Numbered from the stretch's first letter, positions 29,042 to 62,479 are shown. The stretch is 64,000 bases of DNA from Amoebidium appalachense (GCA_963693365.1 CAVNZM010000005.1:6882001-6946000); one strand, 5' to 3'. The notes: a model not told the origin generated them from the sequence alone. Made by a program: numbers and translations.

Positions 29042-32000
29042 TGTGTGTGTGAATTTGTGTTTGTGTGTGGGCTGTGTGTGTGTGTGCGCGCGCGTGCATA
29101 CGTGTGTTAACGTGTGCATGTGGGTGGACAGTGTGGATGCAAGAGTGAGAAAGGAGAGGGGCGGAGGGGGGAGAGGGAGAGAGTGAGAGGGAGAGAGAGA
29201 GAGAGATAGAGAGAGAAAGAGAGAGAGAACGAGACGGGCGGGGGGGGCAGGGGGAAGGGGAGAGGGAGAGAGAGCGAGAGAGAGAACGAGAAGGGGGGGA
29301 GGAAGGGGAGTGTATGTGTATGTAAGCGAGCGTGTGTGTGTTGTGTGTGTGTGTGTATGTGTGTGTGTGTGCGCGACAGCATATGTGCGTGTGTGTCACA
29401 GCACGTGCATATTGATTAGCGGCCGCGGTTGCGGTAGAAAAGAGAAAGAAGAAGTTGAAGCCGGTTAGTTCCTATACCAACACCGGATCATTTGCACAAT
29501 GTCTCTGGGTGATTGTCGTGTGCGAAGAAAAGGAAAAAGGGGGGGAAAGGCACATGGGGGGGGAAAGGGGTGTTACAGTACAAAACACAACCCTCCCCTT
29601 CTTCCCCCCCCCCCCCCCCCCCCCCCCCCCACACGGCTCATAGTACCCCAGAGCACCACCCACCATCAGTGTGCATTTGTTACTCAAATGCCAACCCGAA
29701 CCGGTTCATCTTGCTGCCCGCCCGCCCCCCCCCCCTCTCCTTCCCCCCCTCGCCCCCCCCCCCCCTTTCCCCTCCATAACAACTTCTATCCATCTTAGCA
29801 CGCCCCAGCTCTTCCCCCTCCTCCCCCACTTCACTCTCACACCTCTCACCTTCATCCTTCCATTCTCCACATCTCGTTTTCAGACTACCACAACCCCTTC
29901 AAATCCCCTCCCCCCTTCCCCACCACTACTATCCCCTTCCCCTTCAACTACCCCCCATCCCTCCTTCTCCCCTCCATCTTTCCCCGTACCCACACCCCGT
30001 GGGTTCATCTCCCTCTCTCCTCTCCCTCCATTTACCTCCCGACCCATCACATCCCACCCCTCCTCCCACCCCCCCGTAACTCCGCCCACCCACCCACCCA
30101 CACCTACACATACCCTCCCACACCCCTCGTTTCCCCCCCCTCCCATCCCTTTACTGTGCCCATCCCCCCCCCCCCCCCCTCCCCCCACCCATCCCCTCCC
30201 CCCACCCCCCAAAAAACCCCCTCCCCCCTCCCCCCCTCCACCCCCCCTGTCCCAAACACACACATCAGGCCCCCCTCCCTCTCCCCCCCACACACACCCA
30301 CCTTCTCCCTGTTGTCGCCCAGCAGGTCAGGGATGATATCAAACGACAGGCACGGCCACTCCACGTTGATCGAGTGCAGCATGTGGTATGCGCTCTGGTT
30401 TGCCTCCAATACCTCCCCCTCCTCCAGTTTGTCACCAGGCAGATACGCCCTCACCTCTACTCCCTCCTCCGCTCCGTCATCCATCATCTCTGAGGTGGAA
30501 AAAGGGAAAAAGAGAGAGTGAGAGAAAGAAGGAATGAAAAGAGTATAGAAAAAAAAAACGAAAAGGAAAAAAAAGGGGAGGAATCAGCCATGTGTGCTCA
30601 TCAACACTGCCTCCACTCCCTCTTCCCCTTCTTTCCCCTCATCCCCCCCCCCCCCCCCCGGCCCCTCCACAGCTCCGCCCCCCCTCCCCCCGCCCGTTCA
30701 CAGCCCCCGCCCCCCTCCCCCTCCCCCCGCCCCCCCGGCAACACCCTCTGCCTCCCCCCAGGTAACAGAAACAGGTTAGAAAAGAAAACACCAACTGCCT
30801 GGTGAGCTTTTGTTTGGTGGCCCTCCCTCCCATCCTACCCCCCTCTCTCCCCCATCCCCCCCACACACACGCCCCATCCCTCCTCCCGCTTTGGTGCATC
30901 AACCACCCTCCCATACAGCTTTAAAGAGGGTAGAACTCGTGCCAATAATGACTCCAACCTTCTCCCCCCCTCCCCCCCCCCCCCCCCACTTTGTTTTTTA
31001 AAGATGACCGAACCCTGTCCCCTCCTCCCCCTCCCGGTTTGCCCTGTCTTCATCCCTTCCTTCCCCTTCCCTCCCCCCAACCCCTTCTCCCCCACCCCAC
31101 CCTCACCGCCACACACGTACATACGTAACACACCCTACACAACCCCCTGCCACCACACCTGCTCTAACACTTGAACCCACCTGTGTCCTCATCCTCCCCC
31201 TCCTCACCATCTGCCTCTCCCATCTCTGCGTCCTCCTCCTCAAACTCATCCTCCCATGGGTCCTCGAACTCACCCATCTCCCCATCCACTACTCCCCCGC
31301 CTGCGAATGACCGTCAGTGTGTGTGTGTGTGTGTGCGTGTGTGTGCGCGCGAGAAAGGCGGAGGAGGGGCCGGCGGGAGGATGTGTGTTTTTGTGTGTGT
31401 GGGGGGGGGAGAGAGGGTTTGTGTGTGTGTGTGTGTGTGTGTGTGCACGCGTGTGTGCGTGTATGTTTGTGTGTGTGTTAGTGTGTTAGTGTGTGTGTGA
31501 GTGTGTGAGTGAGTGAGTGAGTGAGTGAGTGTGTGTGTGTGTGTGTGTGTTTGTGTGTGCGTGTACGTGTGCGCGAATGCACGCACGTGTGTGTACAACT
31601 GGCGCACCTGACTCCACGTTCCTAAACAATAAACATAGGGAAAAAACACACCAATTAACACGAGCACACGTCACAAGTATTCACACGAACGTAGATTATT
31701 ATGAAACGTGAAATAGAAGTAGAGCGCTCACGTGTTACTTCATGTGAAACACCCCATACACACATCATAGCGCCATATACATTCAAAAGGAGCAGGCACA
31801 CAGAAGCACGCACACAAGCATGCACACAAGGACAACCACAACCAAACCTGCATGCTTACGTCCCAGAAACGTAATACAACACGTGCACGTACACGTCTAT
31901 CCATCTACGCGCCAAGCGCGCGCACATACACTCCTTGCCAGTCAACCACACAGACAATTGCCCAGTCATCGACCCACATTGTCCAGCACACAACGACATG

Positions 32001-32086
32001 GATAGTCAAACCGCACACAGAAACCGCAAACACGTACCCTTGACGGGGCGCTCGTGCTCCTCCTCTTCAATTATGCGCTTGCTCAT
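21211..32086 (-). CDS. GRWD1: GRWD1/Rrb1, WD40 ribosome-assembly and histone-binding protein
   Basis: Twelve exons: 32086-32038, 31300-31181, 30489-30302, 28898-28784, 28007-27865, 26824-26676, 26155-26017, 25247-25129, 24215-24141, 23135-23024, 22256-22161, 21315-21211. All junctions are GT-AG and in phase, giving 469 residues (human about 446). An acidic N-terminus leads into the CAF1C/H4-binding motif WPCLSFDI (about 101-108), then an acidic spacer (DEEATDDD) and WD40 repeats with [49 protein letters not shown] and TSVEWHP, ending in the conserved FKTISV. Family members act in the nucleus in 60S subunit biogenesis with Rpl3 and bind histones. Introns contain C54 (24554-24607), (GT)n/(CA)n and decayed exon fragments (27371-27801). 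Confidence 0.95.
27371..27801 (-). repeat. three decayed duplicates of the 3' end of GRWD1 exon 5 in intron 5
   Basis: The segment encoding [18 protein letters not shown] (true exon end at 27865) recurs at 27801-27738, 27627-27567 and 27430-27371. The nearest copy still reads [18 protein letters not shown] and keeps an AAG|GT donor; the next reads [16 protein letters not shown] with the donor lost (AAG|TT); the farthest is badly decayed (NPYKCW). None is needed for the protein, because exon 5 joins exon 6 in phase. Confidence 0.85.
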
Positions 32087-32189
32087 TTTCCCTGTTTGTG
32101 CTTTACGCAGGCACTGCTTGAGTCTACTAAATAATTTCTAGTTGTGACCGTTCGCCTATACTTGCTATGCGCCTACGCGTACGTCCAAA

Positions 32190-32238
32190 GTGACGAGCCT
32201 GTGCACACGTGCACAGGAAGAGTCAGGCACACTCGTCA
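32190..32238. promoter_or_regulatory. nested dyad upstream of GRWD1
   Basis: An inner palindrome, CCTGTGCAC-AC-GTGCACAGG (32198-32217), and an outer pair, GTGACGAG (32190-32197) and CTCGTCAC (32231-32238), lie 104-152 bp upstream of the GRWD1 ATG. They may be a regulator site or a hairpin. CCAAT words on both strands lie further up at about 32374 and 32408. Confidence 0.45.
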
Positions 32239-33449
32239 CCTAGATCACCATATTTTTACTGAGCCCCAAATTTGCACATATTCGGTACGACTCATATTAC
32301 TAGGGTGGGCTGAAAACTGTTGAGCCCCATCAGTTGTAATCAGGGGGGTCTAGTGGTGCCATTTTAACCAATCACATTTTACCGGCCCAGAGAGACTGGA
32401 GAGTCGCTATTGGGGGGGGGGGGGGGGGCTTCACAGCTGGCAGCCAGCGGGCCATAGCTCACTGACATGCTGCACAGAGCTTGAAATAGGCTAATGTTTT
32501 GAAAAAACAAAAAACAAGCCTTTGCACACTTGTATGTGATTATACTTTATTTCTGGTTGTAGCTGCCTCACTTGGAGTCCGGCAGTACTATCTAATTGTT
32601 TTTGAACATGATGGCGACAGCAGCTGGCCGTAGCCTGGCATAACAAGTACAATAGGCTGCTCTTTTTAAGGACCAGTGCGGTACTGTACTGAGCTCAGGA
32701 GGATTCGAGGCTTCGGCGGTTTTGAAACGGCAAACCGTTAAACTATTATTACCGTTACACGGGCCTGACATTTGCCTGATCAATTGAATTGTGTTGCGGG
32801 GGCTTATGCATAGATATGCAAGACAGTTTATGCACCGGAAAGATCAATGGTGGACAGCCAGTGGGCTGATCCAAGTGTTCAAAGAAGTTACATAGGGAAA
32901 GCCAAGTGGATTATATGGGGCATATTACACCCCACAAACTGCAAACACAAGTCAGGTAGTGGCAACACACCGCATGATGCCCAAGAAGGCTGTGTTGTAA
33001 TGAACTGCACATTTCTGCTAATGATCAAGCTGAAGTGTTTGTGAAACTGTGGGACGCGGGCCGCCAGGCCGTGCCGGCTACAACTGCGCATCCTGTCTTC
33101 ACTATAATGGTGGTGATAGGAAAGTCGTATTCTGAGTGTGTGTGTGTGGGGGGGGGGGGGGGGGGGGGGGGGGAGGGAGGGCGGAAAAGATGGACGAGAC
33201 ACACAGACTGAGAGAGCAGAGAACATTCATTAATGGGTCATGGTAGCGGCACAGGGCCCCCATGCTACGTCACCAGGGCTATTCATATCAGCAGCACTGT
33301 ACAGGTCATCTTAATATTTCTGCCCCCACCCACCGGGCAGTTACGCCACGGCCGAGCAGGAACATATGCAAAGCCACAAGCAGTTTCCGGTTGCAAAACT
33401 GCAGCAGCCATGCGCTGTGACACTCATTTTTTGAGTAAAACAGAATAAC
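32239..33449. other. spacer between GRWD1 and TCTP
   Basis: Ordinary sequence with G runs at 32412-32428 and 33148-33172. It should hold the GRWD1 promoter and the TCTP 3' UTR. No other gene is supported. Confidence 0.6.
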
Positions 33450-35125
33450 TTAGACCTTCTCCTCCTTCACGCCATCCTTGAAGAAGATGAAGAAGGGGGT
33501 GATGCCGTCATCGCGGTAGTTCATGAGGACCACCATGCCCTCGGGGTTCATGCTCTCACCCGTGAAGAACTGGTAGTCACCGAAGTTGCCCAGAATCTTC
33601 TTAACCACGGGCTGAATACCCTTCATGAAGGGGTCCACACGGTCGGGCTTCTTCTCAGACAGGTAGGTCTTGAGCGACTTCATGTAGTCCTGCACAAAGG
33701 TGTATTAGCCCACCAGATTCTCCGCCACGCCCATGAATTTTCGCGCAAGTGCTGTACTGTCAGGAAAGTGCTGATGCTGACATCTTCCCCCCCCCCCCCC
33801 TCATAGAGAAACTACGATGCCTCCCTCCACACGAGTACACAGTGCCCTAACAGAAACACCACAACACAAAACACTGGGTGACAGACTAGGTTTAGCAGCC
33901 CAAGTGTGGCCTTGTAACATATCACTCTAAACCAGCCCCATTGAACCTTTCACAATCCAAGGCGCCAACCGTTCCCCTCCCGCCCCCCAAAAAAACGATA
34001 CGCCCCTTCCGCACCCCCGTGCCATAACTCCGCCGACCACATCTGTACCCTCCCTCCACCCCAATCCGAGCACCTCCCGGCTCCAAAAATATCTAGAGGC
34101 ACCCGTACCTTGATGTAGGCGGTGTAGGACTTCTTGTCATAGGGCACCTCCTGCAGCTGGTGGCTGTGCACGATGTTAATGACCTTGGCCACAGAGTCGG
34201 CGGCACCCTCGTCCTCACCACCCTCGGCGGAGGCGTTGCCACCGATGAGGGACTCATCAATGCCGCCGCCAACGTCGATCAAACGGCCGTCGACCTCATA
34301 GTACATATCATCGATGAGCTTGGGCTGCGGGGGGGAAGCAGTGTGAGACTCAAAGAAAAAAGAACAAGACACAAACCATTCGCCGCGCTCTTGCCGGCTC
34401 CGCCCCCCCCCCCCCCCCCCCCCCCCCCCCAAAAGGGGGGGAACACCATACAACACACACTCACCTCACACACAACACTTTTCAAGCGCCAACAATTCCC
34501 CAGATAGCGACACAAAGGAGCCCGTTATTCTTCTCTGACCAAGAATACTTTTCAAACCTCCTCACACGACCCTCATAACAAGACCCAAACCGTCACACAC
34601 AACCCTCACAATGCCCACATAAGCACGCCAAGCCTTAACCACAAACAGTATGAGTGTGGTACACAGTTCCTCGCAAGTTCTATGCAAGCAAAAAAAAAAA
34701 AATAACGGGGGTAATTACCTCGTAGCTGTCACTGAACAGCTCGTCACCTGAGAGGGGGGGAAACGAGAGAAATTGGTTAGCACTACAACTTGCCAGATTG
34801 ATGTGGATATTTGAGTTGAACAACTGCTGCCGGATGTGTTCGATATTACCGTTAGCCGTAAACTGTGTGCTAATTAGAATGGACACCGTATGAATATCGC
34901 CCATAGCGACTGGAAGCGAAAAACCACAACAGGTACGCTATGTCCAGAGTCCGTATATGTGGGCTTTCAACCCTCATCGCACTAAGCTTTCAGTCACCCT
35001 GAAAGAAGGGAAGTTCTGCGCTAAGATGACTCCTAACATAAAACAGCAAGGATGGCTCGGATAACGAGTGGATGCAGCCGGATGGAAGCCGACTCACCGG
35101 TGATGACGTCCTTGTAGATGATCAT
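33450..35125 (-). CDS. TPT1: translationally controlled tumour protein (TCTP)
   Basis: Four exons: 35125-35098, 34747-34719, 34324-34109 and 33689-33450, joining in phase to 170 residues (human 172). It starts MIIYKDVITGDELFSDSYE. It carries TCTP signature 1 (IGGNASAEGG) and signature 2 (FFTGESMNPEGMVVLMNY), the basic helical pair around YIKDYMKSLKTYL, and the acidic loop between them. TCTP is an abundant cytosolic protein tied to growth, translation and GTPase control. The gene has a clear TATA box and a CCAAT box upstream, as expected for a highly expressed gene. Introns are short (about 350-420 bp) and contain fewer repeats than those of its neighbours. Confidence 0.97.
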
Positions 35126-35225
35126 TTTCGAAGGAATAAAAGGCGATAAGCGCAAACAATCGATGAAAGAGTGACACGGGAACGACGATGCACGTGTACT
35201 GAAGCTGCCACCGGCGTTCCATGTT

Positions 35226-35281
35226 CTTTTATACGACACCGGAAAAAATGAAGGAAGAAACTTAAATCGGCTAACGATTGG
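35226..35281 (-). promoter_or_regulatory. TCTP core promoter: TATA box and CCAAT box
   Basis: On the minus strand TATAAAAG occupies 35233-35226, about 100 bp upstream of the ATG, and CCAATCG lies about 45 bp further up (35281-35275). Spacing and order are those of a classical focused promoter. Confidence 0.7.
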
Positions 35282-36589
35282 ACGACAAAATGATATCGCC
35301 GAATTCTTGCAACAGCAGTTCCTATTGCTTATTGATTCTGCATGCAACGCAGTGGTTTATAAATGTGAAATCTGTAGGTATTCGGCCAGCCCATGTCGGT
35401 TTTTCCTATTCTATAAAAATTGTGAACATTTTAGCCATAGAGCTCATTTTAATTTGTTATTGAGGATTGATGCATTAGTATTATACGAGCTCTTTAGGCC
35501 ATGTGGGAAGTTCTGGCTACTAACAGCCATGACTCATTCATCTATAACAAAAATTTACATATGTTAACTGACCTTTTCTATTGGTAGAGTGTGCACCAGG
35601 CAGTAGAGCACCGCGCTCCAGCTCAAGCCATGACTTGCAGACCTCTCTACAGGCAAAAAAAAAAACGTTGACTGCGTTTTAGCTCGCGATCGCATATACA
35701 CGTTTCGAGGAGAGGACACAGTAAAGGCATGGACTAGCGGCGTAGGTTTCTTTACTTTACAAAGACGACTGGCTGATGCGTCGACTTCGACTGTTGTGAA
35801 ATTCGACGATGATCGATGCCGCTGGCCCGGGGTCGCGAGCTCGAGATCATAGAAGAAACATGCAGGCCCAAGATGGTAATGTAGATCTTTAAAATTCTCT
35901 TCCAAAAAATCTGATGCATTAGCCCACAGGGCCACTATTGGCAGTAGCTAGATAGTAGAAAATATATTCATAAAATGTCATTTGAATGACTGCTTCCTAT
36001 TCTGCGCGCTCCTACTAGCTACTAATTTTACATCAGCAATGTGTGCATTTTCACCTACAACTGCTATTATGCACCACCACCAACTTTATCGTCATGGATA
36101 TATACTCACAGCATCCGGAGCGGCAGCTGTGTTATATGTGCAAACCCGAACATGGTATATAGAATTAACAAACATGGAACCGTCCTATATTCCTACTTTT
36201 CTTTTAGTTTTATATCATCTGACTGAGACGTCTGCATGTCGTTTGCTTGTTCTCAACATTAATATTTGCCAAATATTCGAAGCCAAAAAAACAAACAAAA
36301 AAAGAAGAAGAAGAAGAAATCGAAGGGGAAAAAAAAGAAGAAAGAAGGCCAGTATGTACGTGGGCCCAGTAATACCTCATACACCACTGAGAAAGGATGC
36401 CTCCATTCCTACGGGGCTCCATTAGAATAAGACACAAAGTTCATTCTCATGCATATGCACACTTTCCCCATGCAAACTTGTTTAAAATTACAGGATCTCG
36501 TCCACCTTATCCATACACACACACAAAAAAAAAGTCTCCGGGAGAAGATTGTTCGAAAAGGGGAGGACAAGTGTGAGGCCCTGTCTGTG

Positions 36590-36636
<47 letters not shown>

Positions 36637-36747
36637 GGGGAGGGGGAGGGATGAAAGCAAAGCAACGTGTATATATAATATAGCAATATTATCGGAAGCG
36701 GTGTTGACAGGCGAACCTACGGTGTCCCGTGTCAAATCGCATCCTAT
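35282..36747. other. spacer between TCTP and the 3' end of GBA2
   Basis: Mostly unique sequence, with an A/G tract at 36283-36350 and a G run at 36604-36636. Two open frames (35935..35564 minus, 35982..36425 plus) have no recognisable domains and no coding-like support, so they are not called. Confidence 0.5.
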
Positions 36748-57560
<20,813 letters not shown>

Positions 57561-58555
57561 CCTGCCTCCCCGCCTCCACTCCGTGCCTTCTGAACGTGCG
57601 TGTCCGAAACGCCCTAGATCTGTGCGTGCTTGTTTTGCAAGTTAAAACGTGTGACACCTGGGCTTCCCGCCCTTGGTACTGCTAAACCTGTATGTGCTTT
57701 TTTTCGTTGTCAATGCCGGTGAGGTGGCTAAGCGGAGATAATCGTCTGTGATACCGTGTACCCCAAGCCTGCTCTCTCACAACTCTCTAATTATAACTCC
57801 GTTCTGTGTTTTTGTTGCTTTCTTTTGTTGGGACAAATTCCTTGGCGTTTATAGTTGAACCAATAGCTAAATAGCTTTGATGATGGAACCATATTTAGGT
57901 CAAGTTCAGACGTATCCATTAGATTATGTGTTTTGCCAATCACTAATCAATTTACACATTCCAAACATTCCGACCTTGTGCATCGTCAGCAGTGCCTCGA
58001 TCAGTCGTGACAGCGCAGCGTGACTTTCTCAAAGGGCGAGAACAGGCTGTGAGCAAGGGGCCGGGTTGAACAAAGGCTGGGGGGCAATGCTCAGTGCACT
58101 ACGTGTGAGTGTGTTTGTGTGTGTGATTGGATGGCGGAGACGGGGGGGAGGGGAGGGGGAGGGGGGTAGTGGGAGGGCCTGAAAGGCGTGGGCTAGGGCC
58201 CATGGGGCACAGGCGGGTGTGGCTTCTATGTGGGCATGTCCACCACTGCCTCTCCTAGACCCTGCCCTACCGTAGTCAGCAGGCCCCGATATTGGCTGGA
58301 GGGCACAGATATAACGTGACCAGGGACTGAATCCCTGTGCAAACACATAAAGGAGTAAGATGACAGAGAATCTCGGCGCAGAGAGATCTGTGGATTCGAG
58401 TGGCAAGATGACATGTGATCGAAGAAAGTGTTGGTGCTGCTATAAACAGCACATTCTCGTCTGGAATTTATACTGCGCTCTGTGGCCTCCATAACACCTA
58501 TATGTATGCACACACACGCGCAACGCACACACACACACATACACACACACACACG
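57561..58555. other. upstream region of GBA2
   Basis: Ordinary sequence that should carry the GBA2 promoter. CCAAT words lie at about 57858 and 57935. No TATA box is evident. A minus-strand frame at 58406..58029 is not convincing. Confidence 0.45.
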
Positions 58556-59283
<728 letters not shown>

Positions 59284-59288
59284 AGTCG

Positions 59289-59458
59289 TGTTGTATAATA
59301 TGATCGTGTGTCTGTGACAAACAATATGTTTATAAATGAACGGGGTTGACTAGACCACGCTTTGCTTAGTTACGTGCTAGTCCTACTTACACCTAGTAAG
59401 CCGAGCACACTGAGTGAGCTCTGAAGCCCCCGACATGCCCTTATAACGGAGCTCGCAC
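59289..59458 (-). repeat. partial LTR, left end, inverted
   Basis: 170 bp matching the terminal part of the right LTR in inverse orientation. It starts TGTTGTATAATATG at the outer edge and joins the pol frame directly at 59458/59459. Confidence 0.9.
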
Positions 59459-61546
59459 CGAGGGGCCTGGGGGCTCTCGTACGGCACGTTGCTGGACCAC
59501 AGCACGGAGCAGAGGCAGACGGGCTAGTAACTCTCGCCGGTATGCCTTCCACTCTGGGTCCTTGAGTGCCGGGTGGTTACTGCTAAGAAGGGCAACGTCA
59601 GGGAATTGTGTTGCTTCTTGCCCGTACACAAGATAATACGGTGTACATTGCAAAATTTTGTGTGTTGTTGTGTTGTATGCATGTGTAACCACCGGCAACA
59701 GAGTGTCCCAATTAGTGTGCTCATAATTAACGTACTTTGAGAGTGCATTATTAATAAATCTATGAGACCGTTCATTGGAACCGTTGCTTTGTGGGTGATA
59801 TGCAGAGGTGCTCACTTGTGCAATATTTGCTATACGGCAAATCTCAATAATTAGCTCATTGAGAAATTCTGATCCTTGATCACTCAAAAGTGTACGAGGG
59901 GGGCCGTGTATATAGCAAATTACATTCATGAGTGCATGTGCAACATTAACGGCATGCTTAGATTGGATGGGCACAGTGATTAAATACTTCGTTGCCATAT
60001 CCATAAACACACAAATGAAAGTATTACCATTTTTCGTTTCTGTGAACGGACCCATAAGGTCAACAGAAACACGAGAGAACATTTTTAAATTTTCGTATCT
60101 CTGTTCAAATGGCCTACTTCTCAAGTGTGGGTTATCGTTACGGCCTTGGCACTGTGTGCAGGCATTCACATAAGCAGTGATATCTTTGTGCATGCGTGGC
60201 CAATAATAATTGTATAATCTTTCGTAAGTTCGTTCGATGCCAGTATGAGCCCCCCCGTCGTGCACACTTCTTAATAAATCAGCACGAAGGATTTCGGGCA
60301 CATACAGGCAACGACGACCATCCTTAGCCACATGATAAAGCACTTCATCCTCTATCACACACATTTGGGCTATTTTCTTAACCTTTTTGTATCCGAAATA
60401 CTCAAGATTAAGACCGTGTGCAGCTCGTTCCCCCCCTGCCTGCCATTCCCGTTTGGCCTCGGCATCGAGGGAGGCAAGCCACCGTAGCCACGTGATTATA
60501 TCCTTACACATTTTGTCCCCCCCCTGTGCCATCATAATTGCTTCCTTCTGATAGCCGGCACCACCGAGTGCAGAAAGGGAGGGCAGGCCGGCTTGACTGA
60601 GTGCAGAAATTTGTGCACATTTCAAGCGGTCTGGATCGAAAATGTGTGTGAATTCGAGTGCATCACCCCAATCAACAAACACTTCGGCTGGTTGCGAGCT
60701 AAGCTCGGATAAATCTGCTGTGAGAACCTCTTGTAATTCCTTTTTCACATCCCACCTTTCCAGTGGTATGTTTTCGTTCTCATGCAGAATATATCCTATA
60801 CGGCTTAACCCATCAGCATCGTGCATGGTAGGGCCAGGACGGTAGTATAGATCGAAATCATACTCCTGCATTTCCAAAGCCCACCGTTGCATCCGTTCGT
60901 TTGCTATCCTTTTGACACCTTTAAGAGAAAGACAGGGCTTATGGTCACTTTCCACAATAGTATTTACTCGACCATACACGTACACCCTAAACTCTTTCAG
61001 TGCCCAATAGATTGCATGCGTTTCTCGTTCGATGTTGCTCCACCTACGTTCGGTAGGTTGAAACATCCGGGAGGCATATGCCACCGTGCGGAACTTGCCA
61101 TCTTTTTGTTTTTGATACAGGCAAGCCCCTTCCGAGAACCGACTAGCATCACAACGAATAAGAAACTGACCCCCCGTGGGGGAAAGATCGGGCAGGGCAA
61201 GCACTTCCTCCGATAACGCCGATTTTAAATCTTTAAACGAGCGATCTAATTCGTCCGTCCATTTTAACCGTCGGTGTTTTTCTCCGTAACACTTGGCATT
61301 CATGGGTCGGGCTCGCTCTGCATAATTTAAAATGTGACGGCGGAGATAGGAAGTAATACCCAGAAAACCCCGGAGTTGGTGTAGTGTGTTTGGTACCGTC
61401 CAATCTTTCACTGCCTGAACCTTTTTCGGGTCGGGCCGAATGCCATTTACACCTACAATCCAACCCAAAAACGGTATTTCCGTTAGCCCAATATATGTCT
61501 TTGCCCCATCGAGCTTAACACCATATTCACCGAGACGGGTGAAAAG
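59441..61546 (-). CDS. Ty3/gypsy Pol fragment: RT C-terminal end, RNase H, integrase core
   Basis: The open frame is intact from the head-to-head junction to a stop at 59443-59441; its last residues come from LTR sequence. It begins inside RT (RLGEYGVKLDGAKTY, IPFLGWIVG; no YxDD). RNase H follows (CDASRFSEGA, SDHKPCL, DADGLSR). Integrase comes next, with an HHCC zinc finger (HDGGAHTG...CTQCQ) and the D,D,E core (VDLMGPF, LSDQGSEF, NERSHRF). The integrase C-terminus and chromodomain are cut off on this strand. The lack of stops suggests a recent insertion, but the fragment cannot be autonomous. Confidence 0.92.
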   Translation of the reverse strand, partial: LFTRLGEYGVKLDGAKTYIGLTEIPFLGWIVGVNGIRPDPKKVQAVKDWTVPNTLHQLRGFLGITSYLRRHILNYAERARPMNAKCYGEKHRRLKWTDELDRSFKDLKSALSEEVLALPDLSPTGGQFLIRCDASRFSEGACLYQKQKDGKFRTVAYASRMFQPTERRWSNIERETHAIYWALKEFRVYVYGRVNTIVESDHKPCLSLKGVKRIANERMQRWALEMQEYDFDLYYRPGPTMHDADGLSRIGYILHENENIPLERWDVKKELQEVLTADLSELSSQPAEVFVDWGDALEFTHIFDPDRLKCAQISALSQAGLPSLSALGGAGYQKEAIMMAQGGDKMCKDIITWLRWLASLDAEAKREWQAGGERAAHGLNLEYFGYKKVKKIAQMCVIEDEVLYHVAKDGRRCLYVPEILRADLLRSVHDGGAHTGIERTYERLYNYYWPRMHKDITAYVNACTQCQGRNDNPHLRSRPFEQRYENLKMFSRVSVDLMGPFTETKNGNTFICVFMDMATKYLITVPIQSKHAVNVAHALMNVICYIHGPPRTLLSDQGSEFLNELIIEICRIANIAQVSTSAYHPQSNGSNERSHRFINNALSKYVNYEHTNWDTLLPVVTHAYNTTTHKILQCTPYYLVYGQEATQFPDVALLSSNHPALKDPEWKAYRRELLARLPLLRAVVQQRAVREPPGPSVRAPL

Positions 61547-61549
61547 TCA

Positions 61550-61802
61550 CAACTTCAACAAGGTTCTGCCGGACGAGTGGGTGGTGGAAAAGGTGCTTGA
61601 CGTAAGAATTCAGAAACGGCGCAAGCAATCCACCCCTTACAAGTGGTACCAGATCAAGTGGGCAGGCAAAGATGATTCATTCACCTCTTGGGAGTGTGAG
61701 AAAGACTTAGCCTGCCCGGACAAGATCCGAGAGTTCCACCAACGCAGAGGTGACCTTGCATCGTTCCACGGATACATTGACTCATTGTGTGGAGCATGGT
61801 GA
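61550..61802 (+). CDS. chromodomain, C-terminal part of a chromovirus integrase
   Basis: The plus-strand frame reads VLPDEWVVEKVLDVR, YKWYQIKWAGKDDSFTSWEC and ends at TGA 61802. Aromatic positions and the I-KW-G---SWE pattern are those of a chromodomain, which in chromoviruses directs integration to modified chromatin. The part upstream of the junction is absent. It is followed by a purine-rich tract (61832-61842) and the LTR. Confidence 0.85.
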
Positions 61803-61842
61803 CGTATGTCGAGGACGACATACTTCTTTTTACGGTGGGGCG

Positions 61843-62454
61843 TGTGGTATATTATACCGGATATCTAGTATGGATGTACACAGGTTGAGATATACGCACA
61901 CGTGTACATGTATATATACCACTGTGTTTGATCTTAGGTAGGCCAGTATGCATGTCCCTCCCAGTCTTGTGCGCATGAGCATGGAGTTAAACATATGTGC
62001 ACGTGCAACTTGCAGGATTATTCATGGGAAAACAGATATAATAGCCACATGGGACCGACACGTAGCAGAGGAACCATGAGCGTTAAGTTATAGTTTTATC
62101 ATGGGAAAATATGCAAGTAGCCGCGTGAGGTATGACTGTGGAATGCATCGATAATCAAGTACTGTCACCCGATTGGCTCAATAGGTTTATTGGAACCGTG
62201 ATAGCCATGGGACAGAACCGTGAACCGTATGTGATTGGCTCTCGTAGCCAAAAAGCACATACCGATGCGCATGTCTGAGCCGCTGTGCGAGCTCCGTTAT
62301 AAGGGCATGTCGGGGGCTTCAGAGCTCACTCAGTGTGCTCGGCTTACTAGGTGTAAGTAGGACTAGCACGTAACTAAGCAAAGCGTGGTCTAGTCAACCC
62401 CGTTCATTTATAAACATATTGTTTGTCACAGACACACGATCATATTATACAACA
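61843..62454 (+). repeat. complete LTR, right end
   Basis: 612 bp starting TGTGGTATATTATACC immediately after a purine-rich tract (ACGGTGGGGCG) and ending TATTATACAACA, i.e. TG...CA with short imperfect inverted ends. It contains ATTGG words at about 62171 and 62230. Confidence 0.85.
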
Positions 62455-62479
62455 AGTCGTTTGACCGGTTCAGATGTGG

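Larger units (their letters stand above)
59289..62454. mobile_element. rearranged Ty3/gypsy chromovirus insertion with inverted LTR ends
   Basis: Both ends of this 3.17-kb insertion are the same LTR terminus in opposite orientation: 59289-59458 is the exact reverse complement, as far as I can see, of 62285-62454. The 5-bp AGTCG lies at 59284-59288 and 62455-62459 as a target duplication. Inside, the minus strand carries pol (RT end, RNase H, integrase) reading leftward and the plus strand carries a chromodomain, a purine-rich tract and a full LTR reading rightward. The two halves meet head to head at about 61544-61550. gag, protease and the RT active site are missing. Confidence 0.9.

Noticed and set aside
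35564-36425. Open frames of 123 aa (-) and 147 aa (+) between TCTP and GBA2
   Set aside because: No domain, low coding character, A/G tract-derived Lys/Arg tail in the plus frame, and no splice partners.
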